A program made the position numbers and the translations under genes. Of a DNA stretch of 38,357 nucleotides, positions 15,012 through 23,967 are shown in pieces. Each line of letters opens with the position of its first letter. Within the stretch, counting starts at the first letter, position 1. The notes under the pieces are model-generated. The model was not told where the DNA came from, searched no databases, and worked only from the letters and a program-made list of their open reading frames with translations. The stretch is from Bacteroidales bacterium. GTDB lineage: Bacteria > Bacteroidota > Bacteroidia > Bacteroidales > VadinHA17. The stretch covers positions 1 through 38,357 of the forward strand of contig JALOMO010000048.1 of NCBI GenBank assembly GCA_025455395.1, read 5' to 3'.

Positions 15012-15610
15012 ATGGACAGGGCATTACTCTCATTGTTTCTCATATTTCTTCACACTTTCTCTCTTGGGGCATCTGACGCCGGGATATGCCAGGATACGGC
15101 TTATCTGCGTCAGCAGATATATAATGGCAGGGTATGGGAAAAAAGAAAATTAACGGAAGAGTGTTTACCGGCCAGCTTTGCTGGTATGACATTTATAATG
15201 ATCAGCTGGTGCTGATGACCAGGCCAGGGTCCTATATTGAGGCAAACAAGGAGAATATTCAGGAGTTCACCATGGTTTACAACAACAGAAAATATCGTTT
15301 TGTAAACTTTGAATCATTTGGATACGGTCATGTGCTTTACCAGGGCAAATTGTACCTGGCTTTCAAATATACAAAGGAGATCAGGAAAAAAGCAATTGAA
15401 AACAGGTTTGATGCATTCGATGAGTCGAAGCAGGCATATATCATCAGGGGCGAAGAGATAATAAAGATTACAAGTAAAAAGGATCTTTTTAATGCCCTTG
15501 CAGACAAGGAAACCGAAATAAAACAGTTTTTAAGACAAACCGGGATCCACGCCGATACAAAAAGAGTTGAGACACTTATCCCGGTCCTTGAATTCTATGA
15601 TTCGCTCTGA
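15012..15610 (+). pseudogene. Secreted protein of Bacteroidota, split by a frameshift
   Basis: Two overlapping frames together make one protein of about 200 residues. The first gives a signal peptide (LLSLFLIFLHTFSLG) and CQDTAYLRQQIYNGRVW. The second, one base back, resumes with KKINGRVFTGQLCWYDIYND and runs to LIPVLEFYDSL. The switch lies in an A6 run at 15139-15144: one extra A would join the frames cleanly. IYNGRVW and YDIYNDQLVL are features I associate with a widespread Bacteroidota envelope protein of unknown function. It precedes the TonB receptor, whose frame overlaps its 3' end. Sequencing error, true decay and slippage are all possible. Confidence 0.7.
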
Positions 15611-15614
15611 AAAT

Positions 15615-18356
15615 ATGGTAGTCAGAAGAGTACTGATATTGATCTTAGCAGCCTCATTTGCCGGCTTTGCAGCAGCACAAAAACCTGATTATAAGATCAC
15701 ATGGGATTATGCAGGGTTGAAGTTCAGTGATTTCGCAGAGCGTGTTGAGCAGGAAACACCCCTGAGGTTTTACTTCAGGGATGACTGGGTCTCAGGCCTC
15801 GTCATTCCCGATGCAGGAGAGAATCCTCTCCTTACTGTTGTGCTCAACTATTCGTTTGCCGGACAGGGAATCTATTATTTCATTGATGATAAGGGTAACA
15901 TCGTAATTACCAAAGATATCATGATCAGGCTGACAGGATCGGAGAAGGCGACTGATGATAAATACCTGGCTCCAGATGACAAGGAAGAGGATTCGGAACA
16001 GACAGTCATGACCGGAAATCTGCTTTATGAGATAGGAAATCCGTCAGAGAAAGAGAGGTCAGGTAACGTAAGTCTTACAGGATATATAAAGGATGAGAGC
16101 AGCAAAGAGCCCCTTGCAGGAGTGACCGTTTTTATCAACCAGCTGGCAAGGGGATCGGTAACCGACGGAACAGGGTTTTACCAGATCAATGTTCCCAGGG
16201 GAACATACAATATAAGATTCTCATTCCTGGGTATGAAGGAGGTAAGCCTCACTGCAAGGGTTTATGGCAGCGGCAGGCTTGACATAGCAATGGCAGAGGA
16301 CTTTATCCCTATCGAGGGCGCAGTTGTCACTGCACGGAGAAATGACATGCTCAGAAGATATGAGGTAGGTCTGGAGAAGGTAAATATGGCTACCTTCAGG
16401 CTTATGCCCACCACCCTTGGGGAGACAGACATATTTAAGAATATCCTCCTGATCCCTGGAATAAAGACAGTCGGTGAAGCCTCACAGGGGTTCAACGTAC
16501 GGGGCGGTGCTGCTGACCAGAATCTTATACTTCTTTACGGAGCACCACTCTTCAATCCCTCTCACTTCTTCGGCTTCTTTACTTCTGTCAATGCTGACAT
16601 AATCAAAGACCTTCATCTGTACAAAGGAGGCATCCCGGCCCGTTATGGCGGCAGACTCTCTTCGGTAATTGATATAATACCAAGGGATGGGAGCACCGGA
16701 GAATTCGGCGGCAATGCCGGGATAAGCCCGGTTTCAGCTCACCTTCTCCTGGATATTCCACTGGTCGACGAAAAACTGTCGCTGCTCTTGTCAGGTCGCA
16801 GCACCTACTCTGACTGGCTGATGAACCTGGTGAATGACCCTGTCCTGAACAACAGCACTGCTTCATTCTATGACTTTAATGGCAGACTGACCTGGAAGGC
16901 TGACGAAAAGAACAGTTTTGAGCTGTCAGGATACCAGAGTCATGATGAGTTCAGGCTTAACAGTGATACCACCTACAGTTATAATAACACCATTGCTGCA
17001 ATGAAATGGTCACACAATATAAATGATGAGATGACCATGAGATTATCTGCTAACACCAGCCTCTACAGGTATGATATCAGGAGTCTTGGCAGTCCGGAGA
17101 ATTCCTTCAAACTTGACTACAAACTCAGTTTTGCAAGCGTCAGGGCTGATTTTGACTGGTCTCCCGGCACTCTGCATAAACTCAATTACGGCATTGAGCT
17201 TATCAACTATAACATTCTCCCCGGTGATTACCAACCGGCTTCCGATGCGTCTCTGGTGGTGGCAAAGAGAGTGGAGCCCGAACAGGCACTTGAAAGCGCG
17301 GTCTATCTTGAAGACAGGCTGGATCTTACTGATAACCTGTCGCTGAGCCTCGGGTTAAGATATTCACTGTTCTCATCTATAGGGCCGAAGCTAATCAGGC
17401 TCTATCAGCCCGGATTGCCCATGAGCAGGGCAACAGTCTATGATACACTCATGATCGCTGATGGCAAGTTTTACAAGACCTACTCAGGCCCGGAATACAG
17501 GTTGTCAGTGAACTACCTCTTAAATTCCTCGAGTTCAGTCAAACTGAACTATAACAGGACAAGGCAATACGTCCACCTGCTTTCAAATACTACTTCCATC
17601 TCTCCTACTGATATATGGAAACTGTCTGATTACTACCTGCATCCCCAGGTTGCTGATCAGTTTTCTGCCGGCTACTACATTAATATACCGTGGAATACTC
17701 TTGAGTTTTCTGCCGAGGTCTATTATAAACCTATACGTAATATGATCGACTTCAAGGGTGGTGCAATTATAACCATGAACCAAAGCATTGAAAAAGACAT
17801 CGTCAGCGTTAACGGGAGAGCCTATGGTATTGAGCTGATGCTTAAAAAGGTATCAGGAAAGACTACATGGCACATCAGTTATACTTATTCAAGGATACTG
17901 ATGAGAAGCACAAGTGACTTTGAGAGTGAGGCAATCAACGGCGGAACCTGGTTCCCTGCTTCTCATGATAAACCTCATGATCTGGGGATGAGCCTGAACT
18001 ATGCCCTGACCCGCCGCTGGAATATCGCCCTTAGTTACGTTTACAACACCGGCCGCCCAATTACCTACCCTGTCGGAATGTACCAGACCGGAGGACAATG
18101 GCTTGTTCAGTATTCAGACCGGAATGAATACAGAGTTCCCTATTATTCAAGACTTGACATCTCAGCACGGTTAAAGGGCAACCTGAAATCAGACAAATTC
18201 ATGAACCCTGTATGGACCTTCTCATGCTATAACCTTCTCGGGCGTGACAATGTCTATTCAGAATACTTCATAATAAACGGCACCACCGTCAACGCCTACA
18301 GGCTTTCAGTTTTTGCGAATGCCATTCCGACAATAGCATATAGTTTTGATTTTTAA
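15615..18356 (+). CDS. TonB-dependent receptor with STN and CarboxypepD_reg domains
   Basis: This 913-residue outer-membrane receptor has a signal peptide ending in FAAAQ. An STN-like domain follows (about 28-105: WDYAGLKFSDFAERV). A carboxypeptidase-regulatory-like beta domain comes next (about 155-240: LTGYIKDESSKEPLAGVTVF), then the plug (about 255-370: NVRGGAADQNLILLYGAPLF, GGIPARYGGRLSSVIDI) and a C-terminal beta-barrel ending in YSFDF with the terminal aromatic. STN usually signals to an inner-membrane FecR anti-sigma factor, but none is encoded here. An ATG at 15597 is also possible; 15615 is preferred because it opens directly onto the signal peptide. DUF4249 and MG2 genes follow. Confidence 0.93.
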   Translation: MVVRRVLILILAASFAGFAAAQKPDYKITWDYAGLKFSDFAERVEQETPLRFYFRDDWVSGLVIPDAGENPLLTVVLNYSFAGQGIYYFIDDKGNIVITKDIMIRLTGSEKATDDKYLAPDDKEEDSEQTVMTGNLLYEIGNPSEKERSGNVSLTGYIKDESSKEPLAGVTVFINQLARGSVTDGTGFYQINVPRGTYNIRFSFLGMKEVSLTARVYGSGRLDIAMAEDFIPIEGAVVTARRNDMLRRYEVGLEKVNMATFRLMPTTLGETDIFKNILLIPGIKTVGEASQGFNVRGGAADQNLILLYGAPLFNPSHFFGFFTSVNADIIKDLHLYKGGIPARYGGRLSSVIDIIPRDGSTGEFGGNAGISPVSAHLLLDIPLVDEKLSLLLSGRSTYSDWLMNLVNDPVLNNSTASFYDFNGRLTWKADEKNSFELSGYQSHDEFRLNSDTTYSYNNTIAAMKWSHNINDEMTMRLSANTSLYRYDIRSLGSPENSFKLDYKLSFASVRADFDWSPGTLHKLNYGIELINYNILPGDYQPASDASLVVAKRVEPEQALESAVYLEDRLDLTDNLSLSLGLRYSLFSSIGPKLIRLYQPGLPMSRATVYDTLMIADGKFYKTYSGPEYRLSVNYLLNSSSSVKLNYNRTRQYVHLLSNTTSISPTDIWKLSDYYLHPQVADQFSAGYYINIPWNTLEFSAEVYYKPIRNMIDFKGGAIITMNQSIEKDIVSVNGRAYGIELMLKKVSGKTTWHISYTYSRILMRSTSDFESEAINGGTWFPASHDKPHDLGMSLNYALTRRWNIALSYVYNTGRPITYPVGMYQTGGQWLVQYSDRNEYRVPYYSRLDISARLKGNLKSDKFMNPVWTFSCYNLLGRDNVYSEYFIINGTTVNAYRLSVFANAIPTIAYSFDF

Positions 18357-18364
18357 CCTGCTCA

Positions 18365-19549
18365 ATGAATAAATTAACCTTGACATTATTCATAGTTGCC
18401 TTCCTGGCTGGCTCGTGTGTCACTCAGTTCATGCCTGAGATTACCGGGGAGCAATATGCGATTGTCATCGAAGGACAGGTGACTGACAGGAATGAAATAT
18501 TTGAGGTAAGAATTTCATGGTCGCAACCACTGAATCCCACAGAGCCCCCACCCTCGATAAGTAATTTTAACGTGGCCGTTATTGATGATGCCGGGAATGA
18601 ATACCCATTTACACATGCAGGCGGAGGTCTGTACCTGTCTGACTCATTACAGTTCAGATCATTAACCGGAAGAAAATACAGATTACAGGTTGAAGGTGAT
18701 GGTCATTTTTTTGAATCGGATTATATGAAGCTAATTCCTGTCCCGGAAATTGACTCCCTGGATGCGGATTTAGAATATAATGAATTTTATTATCCTGGAC
18801 AGGTGACACCCGGATACCAGGTTTATGTCAACACCTATGACCCGACAGGTGAATGCATTTTTTTCAGATGGGACTTCAGGGAGACATGGGAATTCAGACT
18901 CCCATGGAACTATCATACAATAATTAACCGTATATGCTGGAAATCGACAGACTCAAAAGATATTAATATCAAAAGCACTTCTGTCCTTGCCGAGAGCCGG
19001 ATAACAGACCAGCCGGTTACATTTATCACCCCTGAGACTGACAGGCTGACAGCGAAGTACAGCATCCTGGTAAGGCAGTATTCTCTTAATGAGGAAGAGT
19101 TTATTTACTGGGAAAACATAAGAAAGGTTGCGTTCGACGCAGGAGGGCTTTACGATGTAGTACCCTCATCAATTCCCAGTAACATCTACTGCATTGACGA
19201 TCCTGCCATCAAGGTCCTCGGATTCTTCAGTGTTTCAGGTGTTGCGGAGAAGAGGCTCTTCATTGAGAATTACCATTTTCAATTTCCTGCCTTTTATGAA
19301 TCCTGTCCCTTTGACACGATACTGGTGAGCCTGTGGGATCCCATAATATATAAAGACATTTACATACTTACTGGATGGTCTCCGGATCCTTCAACTGGTG
19401 ACATCCCCCTTCTTGACTATTACGTTCTATCCAAAAGGAGAGAATGTGCTGACTGTTCCATGAACGGAAGTACGATAATGCCTGATTACTGGAATCAGCC
19501 CGGTCATAAAAAAGTATATCATTCACTTTTCAATGATAAAGAAAAGTAA
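18365..19549 (+). CDS. DUF4249-family lipoprotein
   Basis: This 394-residue protein has a lipoprotein signal ending in AGSC (C18). The first part (ITGEQYAIVIEGQVTDRNE, then VRISWSQPLNP) is the beta-sandwich typical of DUF4249 proteins, which in Bacteroidota commonly follow TonB receptors. Later parts contain YSLNEEEFIYWENIRKV, another recurrent feature of the family. It probably sits on the outer membrane next to the receptor, perhaps like a SusD-type partner in a different fold. Its last 17 bp overlap the start of the MG2 gene. Confidence 0.85.
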   Translation: MNKLTLTLFIVAFLAGSCVTQFMPEITGEQYAIVIEGQVTDRNEIFEVRISWSQPLNPTEPPPSISNFNVAVIDDAGNEYPFTHAGGGLYLSDSLQFRSLTGRKYRLQVEGDGHFFESDYMKLIPVPEIDSLDADLEYNEFYYPGQVTPGYQVYVNTYDPTGECIFFRWDFRETWEFRLPWNYHTIINRICWKSTDSKDINIKSTSVLAESRITDQPVTFITPETDRLTAKYSILVRQYSLNEEEFIYWENIRKVAFDAGGLYDVVPSSIPSNIYCIDDPAIKVLGFFSVSGVAEKRLFIENYHFQFPAFYESCPFDTILVSLWDPIIYKDIYILTGWSPDPSTGDIPLLDYYVLSKRRECADCSMNGSTIMPDYWNQPGHKKVYHSLFNDKEK

Positions 19550-21917
19550 GGTAATATTAGCCTGGCTTCTTGCCTCTCTGCTGCCAGTAACACTTACCGG
19601 TCAGCATAACCCTGCTGATCTCAGATCTGCACAGGAAAAACTGGAGGACTACTGCCAGATAAAACCGTACGAGGAGTTGTGGCTCCATACCGACAGGGAG
19701 ATATATGTCTCGGGTGAAGCTGTCAGGACAAAAGGATACCTGCTGAGTTACCCGGATCTTTTTCTCGTATCAAGAGACAGTTATGTCTATGCGGAGATCC
19801 TTTCCTGTGATAACCGTCCTGTTGCCCAGGCTACCATGATGATTGAGGAAGGTTCCGGAACAGTGATCCTTTACCTTCCTGACACTCTCTCATCAGGGAC
19901 CTACATGTTGCGTGCCTATACCGCAGTAATGAAGAACTATATGCCACATGGATGCTTCATGAAGACTATAACAGTTGTTAATCCATTCTCAGACAAACAG
20001 GTAAATCTCTTTACAGGCACAAAATTCCGCAATGACCCTCCATCAGAAGTACTCTTCCTTCCAGAGGGGGGCAATCTCATTAACGGAGTGGAGAACCGGA
20101 CAGGGATAGTCACCTTGAATAAATATGGTTACCCTGTTCCTTGCAGCGGGTGGCTGGAGACCGGAGAGGGTTTGAATGTAGCTGAGGTAATGTGTGACAG
20201 CACAGGGACGAGTCTGTCAAGTTTCATTCCTGAAAAAGGAGTGCAATATTATTTCGTACCGGAAGCAGCAGCTGAGAGATATCCACTGCCGGCCGCCTCA
20301 GACGAAGGAATAATACTGAGTGCCGATTACAATGAGGAAGGAATGGTGACAATCAGTGCCAGGCAGATAACCGGCAAGGAATCTCCCACGCTTCGCTCTG
20401 GTATTATCCTGGTGCAGTCACGCGGAAAGATTGTGCTCAATGAAAAGGTTAGCTTCCGCAGTCAGGAATTCCGTACAATCATTCCTGCCGGGGACTTCGC
20501 TCCGGGAATAAACAATATTGCACTTTTTGATGCTGAGGGTAATTTCCTGAGCGAAAGGTACCTCTTCATCCCGGGGCCGGACGTCGACCAGCCTGAAATA
20601 CAATGCACCCTCCCGGTTAAAAGAAGGGATAATGTCAGAATTGAAATTGAGGGACTGATTGCTGGTAGCGGAAGCCTGTCAGTCTCTGTTCCCTCTCCCG
20701 GCAAACAAGGATTGCTTGCATCAGAATACCTTATGCTCGGATCAGAGATCAGGCTTCCGGTGAACTTGCCTTTCCAGAGAGAATCATTCCCCGCACTTAC
20801 AACAAAAACAAAAAACATATTACTTCTCGGTGCCACAAGCAACTGGATAGACTGGGTGAAAATCACATCCGGGAGCTTCGAACAGAACAGATGGTTTGAG
20901 GAGAGAGAGGGAAGATTTCTATATCTGACACAACCTGGCAGCGAAGACCATAATATTTTACCCGGCCCAAGAGCCTATCTTACCGCTTTTGGATTCTCTC
21001 CTACATTTCAATATGCTGAAGGAGACAGTACGGGCAGGTTTGTTTTCTTTCTTGAGAAGAAAGAGAACATTAACAATATCGTTATAAGAGTTGATAACGG
21101 AGGCACGAACATGCCGGTCAGTTTTGAGAACAGGTATTCTGAAAGCTATATTCCCTGCGAGTTTCCTGCTGACACCACACCATCAGAGAGTGAAACTGAG
21201 GCAGAGCAACTGATGGTAAGATACCAGGTAAGGAAAATATACGGTATCACCGATACCACATCTGTTGCAACCGTAATGCCCGCCAGACCATCTGCATTCA
21301 GGCTATACGGCAGGGCCGACCAGGAAGTGCTGCTTGAGGATTACATCAGCCTCTCATCAATGAGGGAGATATTCTTTGAGCTTATAAAAAGAGTGTCAGT
21401 AAGAACGGGACGCGGTGGGAACGGGTCTGTGATATACGACCCTGCCCTTAAAAGATCGCCGGCTCTTTTCATAGACCTCGTACCTGTAGATGATGCTGAT
21501 ATTATTCTTAATCTAAACCCTGCACATGTTAAACAGATTGATGTCATAACGAGTGACTACATGGTCGGAGACCTTCTCTTTCCCGGGATAATCAGTGTGA
21601 CAACGCATGATGGAAGTTACACCGATATCCGTCTGCCGGATAATTCAATAAGAATACCATGGAGGATGTATGACGAGTCAAAGGCCTTCATTACACCTGA
21701 CTACAGTGCTGAAGAAGCACGGCGTTCGCGCCTGCCTGATTTCAGGAGCACGCTGTACTGGAATGATGGTCATGCTATTGAATCCGGAGGAACAACAGTA
21801 TATGAATTCCCGGCATCCGATGATACCCAGGATTATCAGGTCATCTTCAACATGTTCAATCACAAAGGGGATATAATCTCTGTCAGAAGTAAGCTCTCAT
21901 TGTCGGGAATTTTGTAA
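19533..21917 (+). CDS. MG2-like secreted protein with a plug-like C-terminus
   Basis: This 794-residue protein has a signal peptide (VILAWLLASLLPVTLTGQ). The first domain (about 45-150) has ELWLHTDREIYVSGEAVRTK and LSSGTYMLRAYT, typical of macroglobulin MG2 domains in Bacteroidota surface proteins. Several beta-rich domains follow. Near the C-terminus (about 640-700) PALFIDLVPVDDADIILNLN, VKQIDVITSDYM and FPGIISVTTHDG resemble a TonB-receptor plug, yet no barrel follows. Together with the receptor and the DUF4249 protein it may form a surface complex. No catalytic site is evident. Confidence 0.8.
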   Translation: MIKKSKVILAWLLASLLPVTLTGQHNPADLRSAQEKLEDYCQIKPYEELWLHTDREIYVSGEAVRTKGYLLSYPDLFLVSRDSYVYAEILSCDNRPVAQATMMIEEGSGTVILYLPDTLSSGTYMLRAYTAVMKNYMPHGCFMKTITVVNPFSDKQVNLFTGTKFRNDPPSEVLFLPEGGNLINGVENRTGIVTLNKYGYPVPCSGWLETGEGLNVAEVMCDSTGTSLSSFIPEKGVQYYFVPEAAAERYPLPAASDEGIILSADYNEEGMVTISARQITGKESPTLRSGIILVQSRGKIVLNEKVSFRSQEFRTIIPAGDFAPGINNIALFDAEGNFLSERYLFIPGPDVDQPEIQCTLPVKRRDNVRIEIEGLIAGSGSLSVSVPSPGKQGLLASEYLMLGSEIRLPVNLPFQRESFPALTTKTKNILLLGATSNWIDWVKITSGSFEQNRWFEEREGRFLYLTQPGSEDHNILPGPRAYLTAFGFSPTFQYAEGDSTGRFVFFLEKKENINNIVIRVDNGGTNMPVSFENRYSESYIPCEFPADTTPSESETEAEQLMVRYQVRKIYGITDTTSVATVMPARPSAFRLYGRADQEVLLEDYISLSSMREIFFELIKRVSVRTGRGGNGSVIYDPALKRSPALFIDLVPVDDADIILNLNPAHVKQIDVITSDYMVGDLLFPGIISVTTHDGSYTDIRLPDNSIRIPWRMYDESKAFITPDYSAEEARRSRLPDFRSTLYWNDGHAIESGGTTVYEFPASDDTQDYQVIFNMFNHKGDIISVRSKLSLSGIL

Positions 21918-21946
21918 TTTTAGAGACAGAGCAAATCCTGTACCTG

Positions 21947-23965
21947 ATGTCCGGAAAATTTTATGAGATTGATCCATGGCTTGACCCGTTCAGGGCAGTC
22001 ATCGAGTCACGACTAGCTTATAGCAATGAGCGCGAAGCCATCATCACAGACGGTAAAAGTCTCACCGATTTTGCAAACGGGCATCACTGGTATGGTCTTC
22101 ACCGAACTGAGAGTGGCTGGGTTTTCAGAGAACATGCCCCAAATGCAACAGCAATTTCGCTAATTGGAACCTTCAACGGATGGAAGGAAGATGACCGATA
22201 CAGGCTCCACCATGCAGGAGAGGGAGACTGGATCATCGAACTTGGTGAGGAAATGATAGGTCATGGTGACCTGTACAAGCTGGCTGTGCGATGGAGGGGC
22301 GGCGGCGGCGAGCGCATACCCGCCTATGTCACCCGCGCGGTTCAGGATGATGAGACAAAGATATTCTCAGCACAGGTATGGCAGCCCGCACAGGGCTATG
22401 TAATGAGACACTCCGCGCCGCCGCCGCCGCCATCACTCCTGATATATGAGGCACATGTCGGAATGGCAACCGAGGAAGAGAGAACCGGCACCTACCGCGA
22501 GTTTACACAGAACGTGTTGCCACGCATCAAACACCTCGGATATAACACAGTCCAGCTCATGGCCATACAGGAACACCCTTATTATGGCTCATTCGGGTAT
22601 CATGTCTCTAACTTTTTTGCCGCCTCCTCCCGCTTCGGCACTCCTGATGACCTGAAAGAGCTGGTTGATACAGCACATGGCATGGGTCTCAGAGTTATCA
22701 TGGACCTTGTCCACTCTCATGCTGTCTCAAATACACTTGAAGGGCTGGGTCTCCAGGACGGCGACCCGGGACTCTATTTCCATGCAGGCACTCGGAGAAA
22801 GCATGTGGCGTGGGACTCACTCTGCTTCGATTACGGCAAGCCGAAAGTCGCACACTTTCTGCTTTCAAACTGCAAATACTGGCTCGAAGAATACCGCTTT
22901 GACGGCTTCCGCTTTGACGGCATTACAAGCATGCTCTATTATGATCATGGCCTGGGATCTGACTTTGTCTCATACCAGCAGTACTTTGACGGTAACCAGG
23001 ACACTGATGCCATCGTCTATCTTACCCTGGCCAATAAGCTTATACATGAGTTTGACCCGGGAGCCACAACAGTGGCAGAGGAGATGAGCGGTATGCCCGG
23101 GCTGGCATCACCGGTGACCATGGGAGGCATCGGCTTTGACTACCGGCTTGCAATGGGGGTACCTGATATATGGATCAAACTGGTAAAGGAAGTCGCCGAT
23201 GAAAACTGGGAGCTGGGGTACCTCCTGCATGAACTGACACAACACCGCCCGGAAGAGCGGGTTATATCTTACTGCGAATCACACGACCAGGCCCTGGTAG
23301 GTGATAAGACACTGATATTCAGACTTGCTGATGCTGAGATGTATACCTCAATGAGCCTTAACACTCCCAGCCTCGTGATTGACAGGGCAGTGGCACTCCA
23401 TAAGATGATAAGGCTCTTCACATTCATTGCTGCCGGAGGAGGATATCTAACGTTCATGGGCAACGAGTTCGGTCATCCGGAGTGGATAGATTTCCCCCGC
23501 GAGGGAAACGGATGGAGCTATATATATGCCCGCAGGCAATGGAGCCTCGCAGAAAACAGCCTCCTGAGATACCAGCACCTTAATGAATTTGACAGGGCCA
23601 TGATCATGACCGGAAAAGAATACGATCTGCCCGGACTGCAGCTTACCGAAACCATTACTGTAAATAACACTGACAAGATTATTGCCTTCAAACGAGGCAG
23701 CCTGATAACAGTAATGAACTTCAATCCGTCTGTATCCTTTACAGGCTACGGCATACCTGTCAAGGGCAAGTTCAGGATAGTCCTCAATACTGATGACCCT
23801 CTGTTTGGCGGTCAGGGTCGTATAGACGCCAGCCAGGTATACTTTTCAATCCCTGACCATGGCCACTACGGAGTGACAGCACCACACCATCTTAAACTTT
23901 ATCTACCTGCACGGACAGCAATCGTCCTGGTGCAGGAACAGGTTAAAGGCATCCACAGCCTTTAA
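21947..23965 (+). CDS. glgB: Glycogen branching enzyme (GH13, GBE1-like)
   Basis: GlgB makes the alpha-1,6 branches of glycogen. The 672-residue protein opens with EIDPWLDPF, the eukaryotic-type (GH13_8) start, then a CBM48 domain (about 50-150: WVFREHAPNATAISLIGTFN). The (beta/alpha)8 core shows VIMDLVHSH, the nucleophile D324 in FDGFRFDGIT, the acid E378 in VAEEMSG and CESHDQALVGD. A C-terminal beta domain follows. Complementary GGC and GCC runs lie within the gene. It converges on the GT3-GT35 gene with only 2 bp between stops. Confidence 0.95.
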   Translation: MSGKFYEIDPWLDPFRAVIESRLAYSNEREAIITDGKSLTDFANGHHWYGLHRTESGWVFREHAPNATAISLIGTFNGWKEDDRYRLHHAGEGDWIIELGEEMIGHGDLYKLAVRWRGGGGERIPAYVTRAVQDDETKIFSAQVWQPAQGYVMRHSAPPPPPSLLIYEAHVGMATEEERTGTYREFTQNVLPRIKHLGYNTVQLMAIQEHPYYGSFGYHVSNFFAASSRFGTPDDLKELVDTAHGMGLRVIMDLVHSHAVSNTLEGLGLQDGDPGLYFHAGTRRKHVAWDSLCFDYGKPKVAHFLLSNCKYWLEEYRFDGFRFDGITSMLYYDHGLGSDFVSYQQYFDGNQDTDAIVYLTLANKLIHEFDPGATTVAEEMSGMPGLASPVTMGGIGFDYRLAMGVPDIWIKLVKEVADENWELGYLLHELTQHRPEERVISYCESHDQALVGDKTLIFRLADAEMYTSMSLNTPSLVIDRAVALHKMIRLFTFIAAGGGYLTFMGNEFGHPEWIDFPREGNGWSYIYARRQWSLAENSLLRYQHLNEFDRAMIMTGKEYDLPGLQLTETITVNNTDKIIAFKRGSLITVMNFNPSVSFTGYGIPVKGKFRIVLNTDDPLFGGQGRIDASQVYFSIPDHGHYGVTAPHHLKLYLPARTAIVLVQEQVKGIHSL

Positions 23966-23967
23966 TG

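Noticed and set aside
14821-15033. A 70-residue minus-strand frame (MRVMPCPFSL...).
   Set aside because: No promoter, no domain, and it overlaps the start of the secreted-protein gene. The intergenic hairpin AAAGCATT-CC-AATGCTTT at 14911-14928 is probably incidental.
15139-15145. Programmed -1 frameshifting at AAAAAAG.
   Set aside because: The heptamer is not in the correct phase: the zero frame reads GAA AAA AGA, so the canonical X XXY YYZ arrangement is not met. Indel or slippage is more likely.
22446-23087. Open frames of 69 and 140 residues in other frames within glgB.
   Set aside because: They are out-of-frame shadows of glgB with no promoter or domain.
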